64,000 bases of DNA from an uncultured Duncaniella sp. (GCA_910578515.1 CAJTQR010000004.1:310001-374000); one strand, 5' to 3'. Positions 36,684-45,971 are shown, counted from the stretch's first letter. The notes: generated from the letters alone by a model not told the origin. Program-made: numbers and translations.

Positions 36684-39506
36684 ATGTATAAGAAACATAT
36701 AACCGTGCTGTCAATTCTTGCCGCATTCTCAATGTCGGCAGCGGCACAAACCGATTCAATCCAAAGCAGTCTGTCTCCGCTGCAGCCTGCCGACATCGGT
36801 GGTGACAAAGTGTTCACCCTCGGTGAGACCACCGGCGCTGTGTCGGTAATCGGCAGTGACCAAATCAATCGTCGCACCGCCAAAAATATCGGTAACGACA
36901 TTCTCGGTCAGGGCAACGGTCTGCAGTCACTTCAGGGTGCCGGCATCTACGCCGCTCAGAACCCCACTTTCTACGTGCGCGGTCTGCAGACTCTCAACAA
37001 GAACAACGAACCCCTCATCCTCGTGGACGGTATCGAGCGTGATATCAACTCCATCTCCCCCGAAGAGGTTGAGTCTGTGACTATCCTCAAGGATGCCACA
37101 GCCACCGCTCTCTATGGCAACAAGGGTATCAACGGTGTAATCCTTGTCACCACAAAGCGCGGCTCAAAGAATTCACGTGAAATCACCATCTCCTACGACC
37201 ACGTGTTCAATTCAATAGCTCACCGCCCCAAATTCGTTGACGGTTACACCTACGGTCTCGCCATAAACGAAGGTCGTCAGAACGACGGTCTCGGCGTGCG
37301 CTACCAGCCTTGGGAACTCGAGGCTCTCAAGAATCAGACTTATCCCTACCTCTATCCCAACGTGAACTGGGTGGATGAGACTTTCCGTGACTCTGCTCCT
37401 GTCAACAAGTACACTGTGCAGTTCCGCGGTGGTTCGGATAAATTCCGTTACTACGCTATGGCAAATGTGCTCACTGAGGACGGATTTGTCAAGAATCCCA
37501 ACAGCAACGAAGGTTACTCGACTCAGGATAAGTTCAGCCGTGGTAATGTGCGTATGAACCTCGACATCGACCTTACACCCACCACTCTTGTCTCAGTCAA
37601 CGTGTTCGGTTCACTCACCGAACAGCAGCGCCCTGGCGCTCAGGCAAACCTTTGGGATATGGTCTACACTGTTCCCTCTGCCGCATTCCCTATTAAGGCT
37701 GAAGATGGTCACTGGGGTGGTTCAAACACCTGGGCAGGCACACTCAACCCCGTGGCTCAGTCAATGGGTGCCGCTTACTACAAGAACCACATCCGTTCAC
37801 TCTTCACTGACCTCACCATCAAGCAGGACCTCGGCGCTCTGCTTCCCGGTTTGAGCGCTCAGGTACGTGTGGCTTACGACAATACCGCCAACATCTACGA
37901 GGACCACTCTAAGACTTACCAGTATGCCGTAGTCACCCCCAACTGGCCCGAAGGAGCTACAGAGCCTACCTTCTCAACCTCAATCCAGGGTACCGACTCT
38001 TCAATGGGTACAGAGTCTAAGGCTTCTGTCTATGACCGCTACCTCCATGTTGATGCCGGTGTGAACTACCAGCAGACATTCGGTGACCTCGCCCTCTACA
38101 CTCAGCTCAAATGGGACTATGAGTACACTGACCCCGAAGGTATCAACAACACCGTATACCGTCAGAACATCTCATGGTGGTCACACCTCAACTACAAGAA
38201 CCGCTATCTCGCCGACCTTACCCTCGTGGAGACAGGCAGCAGCCGTCTCGCTCCCGGCACCAAGTGGGCTTTCTCTCCCACTCTCGGTCTCGGTTGGGTA
38301 ATCTCTAACGAAGACTTCTGGAGCGACTCAAACCGCTACCTCAAGCTCCGTGCGTCAGCCGGTCTAATCAACTCTGACTTCCTTCCAAAGGATAGCAATG
38401 GCGACTGGGTATGGACATACTTCGCTCAGCAGTATGTACTCACCGGTAACACCTATCCTTTCAACTCTGCATGGCAGTCAGACTTCGGTATGACTGTGCT
38501 CGGACAGATGGCTACCCCCAACCCCAGCCGCGAGAAAGCCTACAAATATAATGTGGGTATCGACGCTTCTCCCATCGACGGTCTCAACGTGACCCTCGAC
38601 CTCTTCAAGGAACGTCGCAATGGTATCTGGGTATCATCAGCCGGTAAGTACACCGCCCTCCTCGGTATGGAAGCTCCCTACGAAAACGGTGGCGTGGTTG
38701 ACAGCAAGGGTATCGAAATCGGTGCAGACTACACCCGCACTTTCGGTGACTGGACTGTAAGCGTGGCCGGTAACTTCAGCTACAACAAGAACAAAATCCT
38801 CGACATGCTTGAAGAACCCCGCCTCTACCCCAACCTCGTTCAGACAGGTCACAGAGTTGACCAGCTCTACGGTCTGGAAGCTATCGGCTTCTTCAAGGAT
38901 GAGGCTGACATTGCCAACAGCCCCGTGCAGTCATTCTCTACCGTTCGTCCCGGCGACATCAAGTACCGCGACATCAACAATGACGGTGTGATTGACTCAA
39001 ACGACAAGACAGCGATTGGCTACACCACCACTTGCCCCGAAATCTACTACAATTTCCGTCTCGGTGCCGAGTGGAAAGGTCTCGGAGTATACGCTTTCTT
39101 CCAGGGTACAGGCAACTACACTGCAGTGCTCAACACCAAGGGTATGTACTGGCCGCTCATCAACAACACCAACATCTCGCAGTATGCCTACGACAACCGT
39201 TGGACTCCCGAGCATCAGGATGCACTCTTCCCCGCACTCAGCAGCTCAAGCAATGCCAACAACTACCAGACCTCTACTCTCTGGATGCGTGACCGCTCAT
39301 TCCTGAAGCTCCGCAACCTCGAGGTTTACTACAACCTTCCCAAGGCATTCCTCAACAACAACCTCAAGGTTGTCAACGGCGCTAAGCTCTATGTCCGTGC
39401 TATCGACCTCTTCACTACCAGCAACGTTCCCGAAAACGACCCCGAATGTTATGGTGTGAACCCTGTCAACAAGAGCGTGGCTTTCGGTCTTAGTGTAACA
39501 TTTTAA
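36684..39506 (+). CDS. Second SusC-type TonB-linked transporter, lacking the N-terminal carboxypeptidase-like domain
   Basis: 940 residues. A signal peptide (SILAAFSMSAAAQ) is followed after about 50 residues by the plug motifs (LGQGNGLQSLQGAGIYAAQN, TFYVRGLQTLNKNN, LKDATATALYGNKGINGVIL) and a barrel ending SVAFGLSVTF. Unlike the first SusC, the CarboxypepD_reg-like domain is missing, so coupling to TonB may differ. It pairs with the SusD gene 25 bp downstream. The two SusC proteins are divergent, so this is not a recent tandem duplication. Confidence 0.93.
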   Translation: MYKKHITVLSILAAFSMSAAAQTDSIQSSLSPLQPADIGGDKVFTLGETTGAVSVIGSDQINRRTAKNIGNDILGQGNGLQSLQGAGIYAAQNPTFYVRGLQTLNKNNEPLILVDGIERDINSISPEEVESVTILKDATATALYGNKGINGVILVTTKRGSKNSREITISYDHVFNSIAHRPKFVDGYTYGLAINEGRQNDGLGVRYQPWELEALKNQTYPYLYPNVNWVDETFRDSAPVNKYTVQFRGGSDKFRYYAMANVLTEDGFVKNPNSNEGYSTQDKFSRGNVRMNLDIDLTPTTLVSVNVFGSLTEQQRPGAQANLWDMVYTVPSAAFPIKAEDGHWGGSNTWAGTLNPVAQSMGAAYYKNHIRSLFTDLTIKQDLGALLPGLSAQVRVAYDNTANIYEDHSKTYQYAVVTPNWPEGATEPTFSTSIQGTDSSMGTESKASVYDRYLHVDAGVNYQQTFGDLALYTQLKWDYEYTDPEGINNTVYRQNISWWSHLNYKNRYLADLTLVETGSSRLAPGTKWAFSPTLGLGWVISNEDFWSDSNRYLKLRASAGLINSDFLPKDSNGDWVWTYFAQQYVLTGNTYPFNSAWQSDFGMTVLGQMATPNPSREKAYKYNVGIDASPIDGLNVTLDLFKERRNGIWVSSAGKYTALLGMEAPYENGGVVDSKGIEIGADYTRTFGDWTVSVAGNFSYNKNKILDMLEEPRLYPNLVQTGHRVDQLYGLEAIGFFKDEADIANSPVQSFSTVRPGDIKYRDINNDGVIDSNDKTAIGYTTTCPEIYYNFRLGAEWKGLGVYAFFQGTGNYTAVLNTKGMYWPLINNTNISQYAYDNRWTPEHQDALFPALSSSSNANNYQTSTLWMRDRSFLKLRNLEVYYNLPKAFLNNNLKVVNGAKLYVRAIDLFTTSNVPENDPECYGVNPVNKSVAFGLSVTF

Positions 39507-39531
39507 TTCTTGATTCCTTAACGAATAAGAT

Positions 39532-41250
39532 ATGAAAACAAAATATATGCTCCTTCCCCTTGTGGCTCTCGGCATAGCCGCGACTTCTTGCAAGGATGAA
39601 ATGGACTACCACGAATACAACGTCGTTGACAAGGATTATGTCGAGCTTAACTTCGGCAATGTCGGCGGCTTTATGACCCAGCTGTACAAAGCCGTGCCTT
39701 ACGACTTCGGCAACTACAGCGGCGGTGCAATGCAGGCAGCTGCTACCGACGAAGCTGAATTCAGCCAAATCGGTAACTCAATCGAGGATTTCTACAACGG
39801 CGGTTGGACTCCGACCAATGCCAAGTCCTCCTACTGGACTAATATGTACACTGCCATCCAGGCAGCCAACCACTACATCGACTTCTTCCAGGGTCTCAAC
39901 TTCGATGAACTCGTGCTCAACCCCGACTATGCCGGTCAGATGCACCGTTATGAGAACTATGTCTACGAGGCTCGCTTCCTCCGCGCATATTATTACTTTA
40001 TCCTCAACCGTCAGTATGGCGGTGTGCCCATCATCGACCATCAGATGTCGGCTGCTGAAATCAACTCTCTGTCACGCAACACATCTGACGAGGTGTTTGA
40101 TTTCATCATGAACGAGTGTGGCGACATAAAGGATAAAATCATCCGCAGCTACAGCGACCTCGGTGACTATGCAATCACCCAGACTGAATCAGGACGTGCC
40201 GGCAAAATCGCTGTGCTCGCCCTCCGCGCTCAAGCTGCCCTCTACTGGGCAAGCCCGCTCTTCAACCCCGACGGTGACAAGAACCGCTACAAGATTGCCG
40301 CTGACTACTACAAGGAACTCTTCGATGAGTGCCAGTACCAGGGCAAAGGCTTGACTGCGAAGTATGCCAACCTCTGGGACCCCAACAGCTTCAACAATCC
40401 TGAAATCGAGAAAGAACTTCTGTTCTGCTTCCGCTACTACAGCAGCGCCAACGGCGACCACTACGTAGAGCAGCACAACTACCCCGTAGGTATCGAAGGT
40501 GGCACAGGTGGTACTTGCCCCACCCAGAACCTCGTGGATGCTTACGACATGCTCAACGGTAAGGGCATCAACGAAGCCGGTTCAGGTTACGACCCCAAGA
40601 ACCCCTATGCTAACCGTGACCCCCGTCTCGCTGCTACTGTAGCTGTCAACGGTGACGTATGGCCCAGCTACCAGACTGCCGCCCTTCAGACTTATCAGGG
40701 TGGTGTGAACGGTCAGCCCCTCACCAACGCCACCACTACCGGCTACTATCTTAAGAAGCTCTGCAACGGTGCTCTCTCTCTCGCCAGCAACGGTCGCGTG
40801 ACCAACTCATTCCACACTTACCTCAACTTCCGCTATGGCGGTGCGCTCCTTGACTATGCCGAGGCTGTGTACCAGTACACCGGAAGTGCCGACGCTACCC
40901 TCCCCGGTCACACAATGACAGCCCGTCAGGCTGTGAACCAGGTGCGCAACCGCGCAGGTATGCCCGACATCACCGAAAATGGCGAAGCTTTCTGGGCTAA
41001 GTATCAGAAGGAACGTTTCGTTGAGCTCTCTTTTGAGGGTCACCGCTTCTGGGACGTGCGTCGCTGGAAGGAAGGAAGCAAATACTTCTCTTCAATCACC
41101 CGCATGCACATCGTGAAGAATGCCGACGGCTCATTCACCTACACTCCGCAGCAGGTGAGCCGCCAGTGGAACGAACGTAACAACCTCTTCCCAATCCCGC
41201 AGACCGAAATTACCAAGAACGGCAACCTCAAGCAGAACACCGGCTGGTAA
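39532..41250 (+). CDS. Second RagB/SusD-family lipoprotein
   Basis: 572 residues with lipobox ATSC (Cys near residue 20). It has SusD-type helices (RYENYVYEARFLRAYYYFIL) and the C-terminal block YQKERFVELSFEGHRFWDVR ending QNTGW. It is the lid partner of the second SusC and the last gene of the operon. It differs from the first SusD in length and sequence, in keeping with a different ligand or a different section of the same glycan. Confidence 0.94.
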   Translation: MKTKYMLLPLVALGIAATSCKDEMDYHEYNVVDKDYVELNFGNVGGFMTQLYKAVPYDFGNYSGGAMQAAATDEAEFSQIGNSIEDFYNGGWTPTNAKSSYWTNMYTAIQAANHYIDFFQGLNFDELVLNPDYAGQMHRYENYVYEARFLRAYYYFILNRQYGGVPIIDHQMSAAEINSLSRNTSDEVFDFIMNECGDIKDKIIRSYSDLGDYAITQTESGRAGKIAVLALRAQAALYWASPLFNPDGDKNRYKIAADYYKELFDECQYQGKGLTAKYANLWDPNSFNNPEIEKELLFCFRYYSSANGDHYVEQHNYPVGIEGGTGGTCPTQNLVDAYDMLNGKGINEAGSGYDPKNPYANRDPRLAATVAVNGDVWPSYQTAALQTYQGGVNGQPLTNATTTGYYLKKLCNGALSLASNGRVTNSFHTYLNFRYGGALLDYAEAVYQYTGSADATLPGHTMTARQAVNQVRNRAGMPDITENGEAFWAKYQKERFVELSFEGHRFWDVRRWKEGSKYFSSITRMHIVKNADGSFTYTPQQVSRQWNERNNLFPIPQTEITKNGNLKQNTGW

Positions 41251-41273
41251 TACACACTCTGTCAAAACTACAT

Positions 41274-41435
41274 GGAGAGCGACCGGCACTTCATATCTAC
41301 TCGTCCACACGGTCTATTAATTAAGGTTAGATACCGCTATCTTTGGTAAATTGAGTTCTAAGAAGGTTCTGCCTGATTATCCAAACATATTTCTCCAAAG
41401 ACATCTTGTATACGATACCCGCCGGTCACTCTCCA
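41274..41435. repeat. Distant imperfect inverted repeat flanking a possible small RNA
   Basis: TGGAGAGCGACCGGC (41273-41287) is complementary to GCCGGTCACTCTCCA (41421-41435) at 14 of 15 positions, enclosing 133 nt. In a transcript from the SusCD operon this would form a closed multi-branch domain directly before the terminator. Confidence 0.7.
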
Positions 41436-41482
41436 TTCCGCATATCACCTCCGCCCCACATCGGGCGGAGGTGATTGTTTTT
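41338..41482 (+). ncRNA. Candidate small RNA after the SusCD operon
   Basis: TATCTTTG (41338-41345) is a perfect -7 box with no gene start downstream before the strong terminator at 41444-41482. A transcript of about 130 nt from about 41352 to 41482 is possible. No -33 TTTG is evident. No ORF of note lies inside. Alternatively this is just the 3' untranslated region of the susD mRNA. Confidence 0.3.
41444..41482 (+). terminator. Strong intrinsic terminator of the SusCD operon
   Basis: ATCACCTCCGCCC pairs perfectly with GGGCGGAGGTGAT around a 6-nt loop, followed by TGTTTTTT. Confidence 0.93.
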
Positions 41483-41505
41483 TCCAAATATTTTAGCTAA
41501 TTTTG
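41475..41505 (+). promoter_or_regulatory. Promoter of the KdsC-like gene
   Basis: TTG (41475-41477), 20 nt, TAATTTTG (41498-41505) fits the Bacteroidetes consensus, overlapping the terminator tail. It also argues that the TTG at 41503 is not the translation start. Confidence 0.6.
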
Positions 41506-41535
41506 CAACCCAATTTGCATTACATACCGAGAACC

Positions 41536-42024
41536 ATGCTGAATCCCACATGCGACATCCGATTATTTCTCACCGACGTTGACGGAACCCTCACCGACGG
41601 AGGGATGTACTATACCGCCACCGGCGACACTATGAAGAAGTTCAACACCCGCGATGGCATGGGTCTGCAGCTGCTCCAGAAAGCCGGTGTGAAGGTAGGC
41701 ATAATCACAAGCGAGAACACTCCGATAGTGAGCCGCCGCGCCGAGAAACTCGGCATCGACTTCCTGGTACAAGGCAAACGCGACGGTGGCAAACTCGCTG
41801 CCGCACGTGAAATCTGCGATACCCTCGGCATCTCCCTCGCCGAGATGGCATACATCGGTGACGATGTGAACTGTGCCGAACTCCTGCGCCATGCAGGGAT
41901 AGCCGCCTGTCCGGCCGACGCTATGCCACAGGTCAAGGCAATACCCGGCATACGCATCATGACCCTAAAAGGGGGCGAAGGATGCGTGAGGGAATTCATC
42001 AACGAACTCCTCCCTGCCGACTAA
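41536..42024 (+). CDS. kdsC: KdsC-like HAD phosphatase (KDO-8-phosphate or related)
   Basis: 162 residues from the ATG at 41536, the compact capless HAD size of KdsC. The catalytic motif LTDVDGTLTDG lies near the N-terminus, ITSENT is motif II, and AYIGDDVNCAELL is motif IV. KdsC removes phosphate from 3-deoxy-D-manno-octulosonate 8-phosphate in lipopolysaccharide core synthesis; a close relative acts on KDN-9-phosphate. Sequence alone does not separate these. It is monocistronic or weakly linked to the transporter gene 109 bp downstream. Confidence 0.8.
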   Translation: MLNPTCDIRLFLTDVDGTLTDGGMYYTATGDTMKKFNTRDGMGLQLLQKAGVKVGIITSENTPIVSRRAEKLGIDFLVQGKRDGGKLAAAREICDTLGISLAEMAYIGDDVNCAELLRHAGIAACPADAMPQVKAIPGIRIMTLKGGEGCVREFINELLPAD

Positions 42025-42133
42025 TCGCCCGCACCCCGCGCCATCAGGCGTCCGTATATTCCACATTCCGTAAACACCCCGCTCTCCCATCCGCTCAAAT
42101 CCTATCCCTCTCCATTAACCAATCCTCCCCATC

Positions 42134-42820
42134 ATGAGTGAAGTAAAAATATCTGTAACATTCATGCTCCTTGCGGTGACATTCTGTGTATGCCTCATAG
42201 TGAGCAACCTTATGGAGATAAAGACCGTCGACCTCGGTCCGCTCACCATCACCGCAGGTGTGATAGTGTTTCCCATCTCCTATATCCTCAACGATTGCAT
42301 CGTGGAGGTCTATGGCTTCAGCAAGGCACGCCTTGTAATCTGGCTCGGCTTCGGTATGAACCTCCTGGTGTCGCTGCTGCTCCAGCTGGGAATATGGCTC
42401 CCCGGCGCAGCCTCATGGACCGGACAGGATGCCATGGCTCTCATATTCGGTGCTACGCCACGCATTTTCGCCGCCAGCTTCATAGCATTCCTGTGTGGCT
42501 CTATGGTAAACGCCTACGTGATGTCGAAAATGAAAATCGCCTCCGGCGGCAAAGGATTCTCACTACGCGCCATCATCTCCACCCTCTGGGGCGAAGGTGT
42601 TGACTCGGTGATATTCTTCCCCCTCGCCTTTGGCGGAGTGTTGGCATGGAGCGAAATCCTTGCGCTAATCATCACCCAGACCATGCTCAAAACCCTCTAT
42701 GAGATACTTATCCTTCCCGTAACAATGAGGGTGGTGAAATTCCTGCGAAACCACGAGGGTGGTGATGTGACCGACACCCCCGACACATCTTATAAATGGT
42801 GGAAAATAAATGAAATTTGA
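42134..42820 (+). CDS. yhhQ: Queuosine-precursor transporter (YhhQ/VUT family)
   Basis: 228 residues with about six membrane helices. Family features include LIVSNLMEIKTVDLG, the conserved PISYILNDCIVEVYGF and TLWGEGVDSVIFFPLAF with its membrane-embedded acidic residues. The family takes up queuosine precursors such as preQ0/preQ1 for tRNA modification. The stop overlaps the start of the next gene by 11 nt, so the two are translationally coupled. Confidence 0.88.
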   Translation: MSEVKISVTFMLLAVTFCVCLIVSNLMEIKTVDLGPLTITAGVIVFPISYILNDCIVEVYGFSKARLVIWLGFGMNLLVSLLLQLGIWLPGAASWTGQDAMALIFGATPRIFAASFIAFLCGSMVNAYVMSKMKIASGGKGFSLRAIISTLWGEGVDSVIFFPLAFGGVLAWSEILALIITQTMLKTLYEILILPVTMRVVKFLRNHEGGDVTDTPDTSYKWWKINEI

Positions 42821-43535
42821 CGGAGTGACATGGGTATGGCTTGACCTCGACGACACGCTGATTGACTTCAAGGTCAATTCGCGCGCCGCCCTGCGCATAC
42901 TCCATGACGAGTGCGCTCTGCACCGTTTTATCCCCTCGGTAGATGAATGGGTGGAGACCTACGAGTCACACAACCATTCGCTTTGGGACCGCTACAGCCG
43001 TCAGGAAATCACACAGGAATTCCTGCGTGTGGACCGCTTCTTCACACCTCTCCACAAAGGGTGGACAGGCACCGACGAAGAACTTGTGAAATTCAGTTGG
43101 GAACTCGACACCATCTATCTCGAACGCCTCGCACAACAAAAGACCCTCATCCCTGGTGCCATCCGGCTTCTCGACTATCTCAGGGAACGTAACTATTATA
43201 TAGGTGTGCTGAGCAACGGATTCACCTCCGTGCAGCATGCCAAACTCACAAACACCGGGCTGGCTCCGAAAATAGACCTGCTCGTGCTTAGCGATGACAT
43301 CGGTGTCAACAAACCCGACACCCGTATCTATCGCCACGCCATGGAACGTGCCGCCGACCTCGAGCCATCTCATCATCTCATGATAGGCGACAACCTCTCC
43401 ACCGATATACGCGGAGCACTCGACAGCGGCTGGCATGCCATCCATCTCGACCGCTCTACAAGCGGCTCCGCACGATGGGCAGACACCCACCTCGTCACCC
43501 CCGATTTGACCTCAATTCCCGGCATTTTGGAGTGA
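42810..43535 (+). CDS. yjjG: YjjG-family HAD noncanonical pyrimidine nucleotidase
   Basis: 241 residues. HAD motif I is LDLDDTLIDF, motif II LSNGFTSVQ, and motifs III/IV are KPDTRIY and MIGDNLSTDIRGA. A helical cap lies between I and II. YjjG hydrolyses nucleotide monophosphates and protects against mutagenic pyrimidine analogues. It overlaps yhhQ by 11 nt. Substrate is inferred from family. Confidence 0.85.
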   Translation: MKFDGVTWVWLDLDDTLIDFKVNSRAALRILHDECALHRFIPSVDEWVETYESHNHSLWDRYSRQEITQEFLRVDRFFTPLHKGWTGTDEELVKFSWELDTIYLERLAQQKTLIPGAIRLLDYLRERNYYIGVLSNGFTSVQHAKLTNTGLAPKIDLLVLSDDIGVNKPDTRIYRHAMERAADLEPSHHLMIGDNLSTDIRGALDSGWHAIHLDRSTSGSARWADTHLVTPDLTSIPGILE

Positions 43536-43601
43536 ACCGCGGCGAGGATAGCTGTTAAAGTGGTGAAAAAGTGAATTTTAAGCAAAATTTTACTCAAAAC
43601 A

Positions 43602-43634
43602 TTGTTATTAATTCAAAAAAAGTTACGATATTTG
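43602..43634 (+). promoter_or_regulatory. Possible promoter for the HU gene
   Basis: TTG (43602-43604) lies 22 nt before GATATTTG (43627-43634), a one-mismatch -7 box, in a very AT-rich region. The leader to the HU ATG is about 65 nt. Confidence 0.35.
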
Positions 43635-43707
43635 CACTTGCAAAATTCGAGAGGTCACTCCGACCGCAACAATAAAGATATTAACCAATTATAAAATTCA
43701 TACCGTA

Positions 43708-43989
43708 ATGACTAAAGCCGACATCGTTAACGAGATTTCAAAGTCTACCGGCATCGACAAAGCCAACGTACTTGAAACCATCGAGAAATTCATGGAAACA
43801 GTGAAGGATTCACTTGCCAACGGTGAAAACGTATACCTCCGTGGTTTCGGTAGCTTCATCATCAAAGTTCGCTCTGAAAAAACTGCCCGCAACATCTCTA
43901 AGAACACCACCATCATCATCCCCGAGCACCGCATCCCCGCGTTCAAGCCCGCAAAGGTGTTCATGGAAGAGGTTAAGGACGCAAAATAA
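43708..43989 (+). CDS. HU-family DNA-binding protein
   Basis: 93 residues. The N-terminal helical dimerisation part (MTKADIVNEISKSTGIDKAN) and LRGFGSFIIKVRSEKTARNI mark the HU/IHF fold with the DNA-clasping beta-arms. The arm tip differs from E. coli HU: the usual RNPQT region reads ISKNTTIIIPE, as in Bacteroidetes HU proteins. It bends and compacts DNA. It is followed 79 bp later by a tiny basic gene, probably in the same transcript. Confidence 0.95.
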   Translation: MTKADIVNEISKSTGIDKANVLETIEKFMETVKDSLANGENVYLRGFGSFIIKVRSEKTARNISKNTTIIIPEHRIPAFKPAKVFMEEVKDAK

Positions 43990-44068
43990 ATTCCTGCCGC
44001 GCCAATCGGTGCCGCAGACCTCAATGTGAATATAACTCTTATTTTCTAACAATAACATAATTCCAACT

Positions 44069-44158
44069 ATGCCAAGCGGAAAAAAAAGAAAAGGCCACAA
44101 GATGGCTACTCACAAGCGTAAAAAACGCCTTCGCAAAAACCGTCACAAGAAGAAATAA
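44069..44158 (+). CDS. 29-residue highly basic protein, AURKAIP1/COX24-type (bS22-like)
   Basis: A complete 30-codon frame: ATG at 44069, TAA at 44156-44158. The product begins MPSGKKRKGHKMATHKRKKR and ends RKNRHKKK; about 60% is Lys, Arg or His. It matches the short COX24/AURKAIP1-type proteins annotated in Bacteroidetes, which resemble mitochondrial mS38 and mycobacterial bS22 at the small ribosomal subunit. A ribosomal role is inferred from that likeness. It lies between HU and a long hairpin that precedes the RNase G gene. Confidence 0.85.
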   Translation: MPSGKKRKGHKMATHKRKKRLRKNRHKKK

Positions 44159-44175
44159 TTAAAAAATCTTCTCGC

Positions 44176-44251
44176 ATGACGCTGAGATACACGAAGAACA
44201 AACTCTGGAAGGGGTGATTGTCGCCCCCGAAAGGTTTGTTCTTTGCGTCAT
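44176..44251 (+). terminator. Long branched hairpin between the small basic gene and rng
   Basis: Outer arms ATGACGC (44176-44182)/GCGTCAT (44245-44251), inner AAGAACAAAC/GTTTGTTCTT and innermost GGGG/CCCC stack into an extended stem, followed by TTCAATT. Probable terminator or RNA-processing element; the U-tract is modest. Confidence 0.65.
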
Positions 44252-44285
44252 TTCAATTATCCCTGTTTTTATACATTCAAGTTAA

Positions 44286-45908
44286 ATGAAAAGTGAACTA
44301 ATTGTAGACGTTCAACCGACCGAAGTGTCAATAGCACTTCTGGAGGATTCGCGGCTTGTTTCCTTGCAAAAGGAGTCGCGAAACATCGCCTACGCTGTCG
44401 GTGACATCTATCTTGCCAAAGTCAAGAAACTGATGCCCGGACTCAACGCCGCTTTCGTCAACGTAGGCTACGAAAAGGACGCTTTTCTTCACTACTTGGA
44501 TTTAGGTTCTCAATTCTCTTCCTATTCAGCCTTCCTGAAAACAATGCTTGACGACAAAAAAACCGAGCCTTCGGTATCGAAAGTCAAGCGCCTGCCCGAC
44601 ATCGACAAGCACGGTTCAATCACCGACGTCCTTCAGCCCGGACAGGAACTGATGGTGCAGATTGTCAAGGAACCCATTTCCTCAAAAGGTCCCCGACTCA
44701 CCACAGAGATAACATTCACAGGAAGATACATGGTCCTGATACCTTTTGGCGACAAGATTTCAATATCCCAGAAGATTAAGACCACCGAAGAGAAACTACG
44801 CCTCCGTCAACTCATAGAGAGCATCCGCCCCAAGAATTTCGGGGTAATCATACGCACTTCCGCCGAGGGGAAAAGCGTCCGTGAGCTCCACCATGAGTTG
44901 AAGACACTCCTCAGATGCTGGGAGGAAACCGTGGCTAAAGCACAGAAAGCCACCGCCCCCGCTCTGATTTTCGAAGAAGAAAGCCGCATCGTAGGTATGC
45001 TCCGCGATGTATTCAGCCCTACTTTTGAAAGCATCTACGTCAACGACAAGGAAATTTTCGGTCAAATATCCAAATACGTCAACCTCATCTCTCCGGAGAG
45101 CCACGACATAGTGAAACTCTATGACAACGACGTTCCCATCTTTGACCATTTCAACATCACGCGCCAAGTCAAATCCTCGTTCGGCAAAACTGTGTCGTTC
45201 AAATCCGGCGCCTACATTATCATCGAGCACACTGAAGCTCTCCATGTAATTGACGTAAACTCAGGCAATCGTTCAAAGGCTGCACCCGACCAGGAAAGCA
45301 ACGCCCTTGAAGTCAACCTCCGCGCCGCCGACGAAATAGCACGACAGCTGCGTCTGCGCGACATGGGCGGAATAATTGTGATTGACTTCATTGACATGAA
45401 CAAGGCTGACCACCGCCAGAAACTCTACGAGCACATGCGCGAAGTGATGGCTAATGACCGCGCCCGCCACAACATCCTCCCTCTGAGCAAATTCGGGCTA
45501 ATGCAGATAACCCGCCAGCGAGTGCGTCCCGCCATGGACATCGTCACTTCCGAAGAGTGCCCCTCATGCCACGGCAAAGGGGAAGTGCAACCCTCACTCC
45601 TTTTCACAGACACTCTTCACGAGAAACTCGACTATCTCGTGAACACTCTCAACATCAAGCATTTCGTGCTCTATGTCCACCCTTACGTGGCTGCATACCT
45701 CAAGAAGGGATTCCCTTCTCTCTACAGAAAGTGGCAACTTGAATTTGGATTCACATTCCGTATAATTCCGGACGAATCCCTGGCTTATCTCGCCTACCGT
45801 GTGGTAGACCGCGAACGAAACGAGATAGACCTGAAGGAAGAAAAGGATATTGACTCCTCGGCATCAAAGTCAAAATCCAAAGCGAAGAACCGCTCCAAGG
45901 AAGAATAG
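44286..45908 (+). CDS. rng: Ribonuclease G (RNase E/G family)
   Basis: 540 residues. An S1-like RNA-binding domain occupies about 38-130, interrupted by a Lys-rich insertion. The catalytic region contains HVIDVNSGNRSKA and GGIIVIDFIDMNKADHRQKL with the metal-binding aspartates, and the zinc-link CPSCHGKG for dimerisation is present. RNase G matures 16S rRNA and degrades mRNA. There is no long degradosome tail, only a Ser/Lys-rich end. It lies downstream of two ribosome/nucleoid-related genes. Confidence 0.94.
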   Translation: MKSELIVDVQPTEVSIALLEDSRLVSLQKESRNIAYAVGDIYLAKVKKLMPGLNAAFVNVGYEKDAFLHYLDLGSQFSSYSAFLKTMLDDKKTEPSVSKVKRLPDIDKHGSITDVLQPGQELMVQIVKEPISSKGPRLTTEITFTGRYMVLIPFGDKISISQKIKTTEEKLRLRQLIESIRPKNFGVIIRTSAEGKSVRELHHELKTLLRCWEETVAKAQKATAPALIFEEESRIVGMLRDVFSPTFESIYVNDKEIFGQISKYVNLISPESHDIVKLYDNDVPIFDHFNITRQVKSSFGKTVSFKSGAYIIIEHTEALHVIDVNSGNRSKAAPDQESNALEVNLRAADEIARQLRLRDMGGIIVIDFIDMNKADHRQKLYEHMREVMANDRARHNILPLSKFGLMQITRQRVRPAMDIVTSEECPSCHGKGEVQPSLLFTDTLHEKLDYLVNTLNIKHFVLYVHPYVAAYLKKGFPSLYRKWQLEFGFTFRIIPDESLAYLAYRVVDRERNEIDLKEEKDIDSSASKSKSKAKNRSKEE

Positions 45909-45971
45909 CTTCCCACAACACAAGCAAAAGTGAACCGAAACTCTCATCCGGTTTCACGCTTACCGATTCAG

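Noticed and set aside
31419..41250. Recent tandem duplication of the SusCD pair
   Set aside because: The two SusCs differ in domain content and the SusDs in length and sequence; conserved blocks are family motifs only.
41503..41535. TTG start for the KdsC-like protein
   Set aside because: The TTG is part of the TAATTTTG promoter box; the ATG at 41536 gives the usual length.
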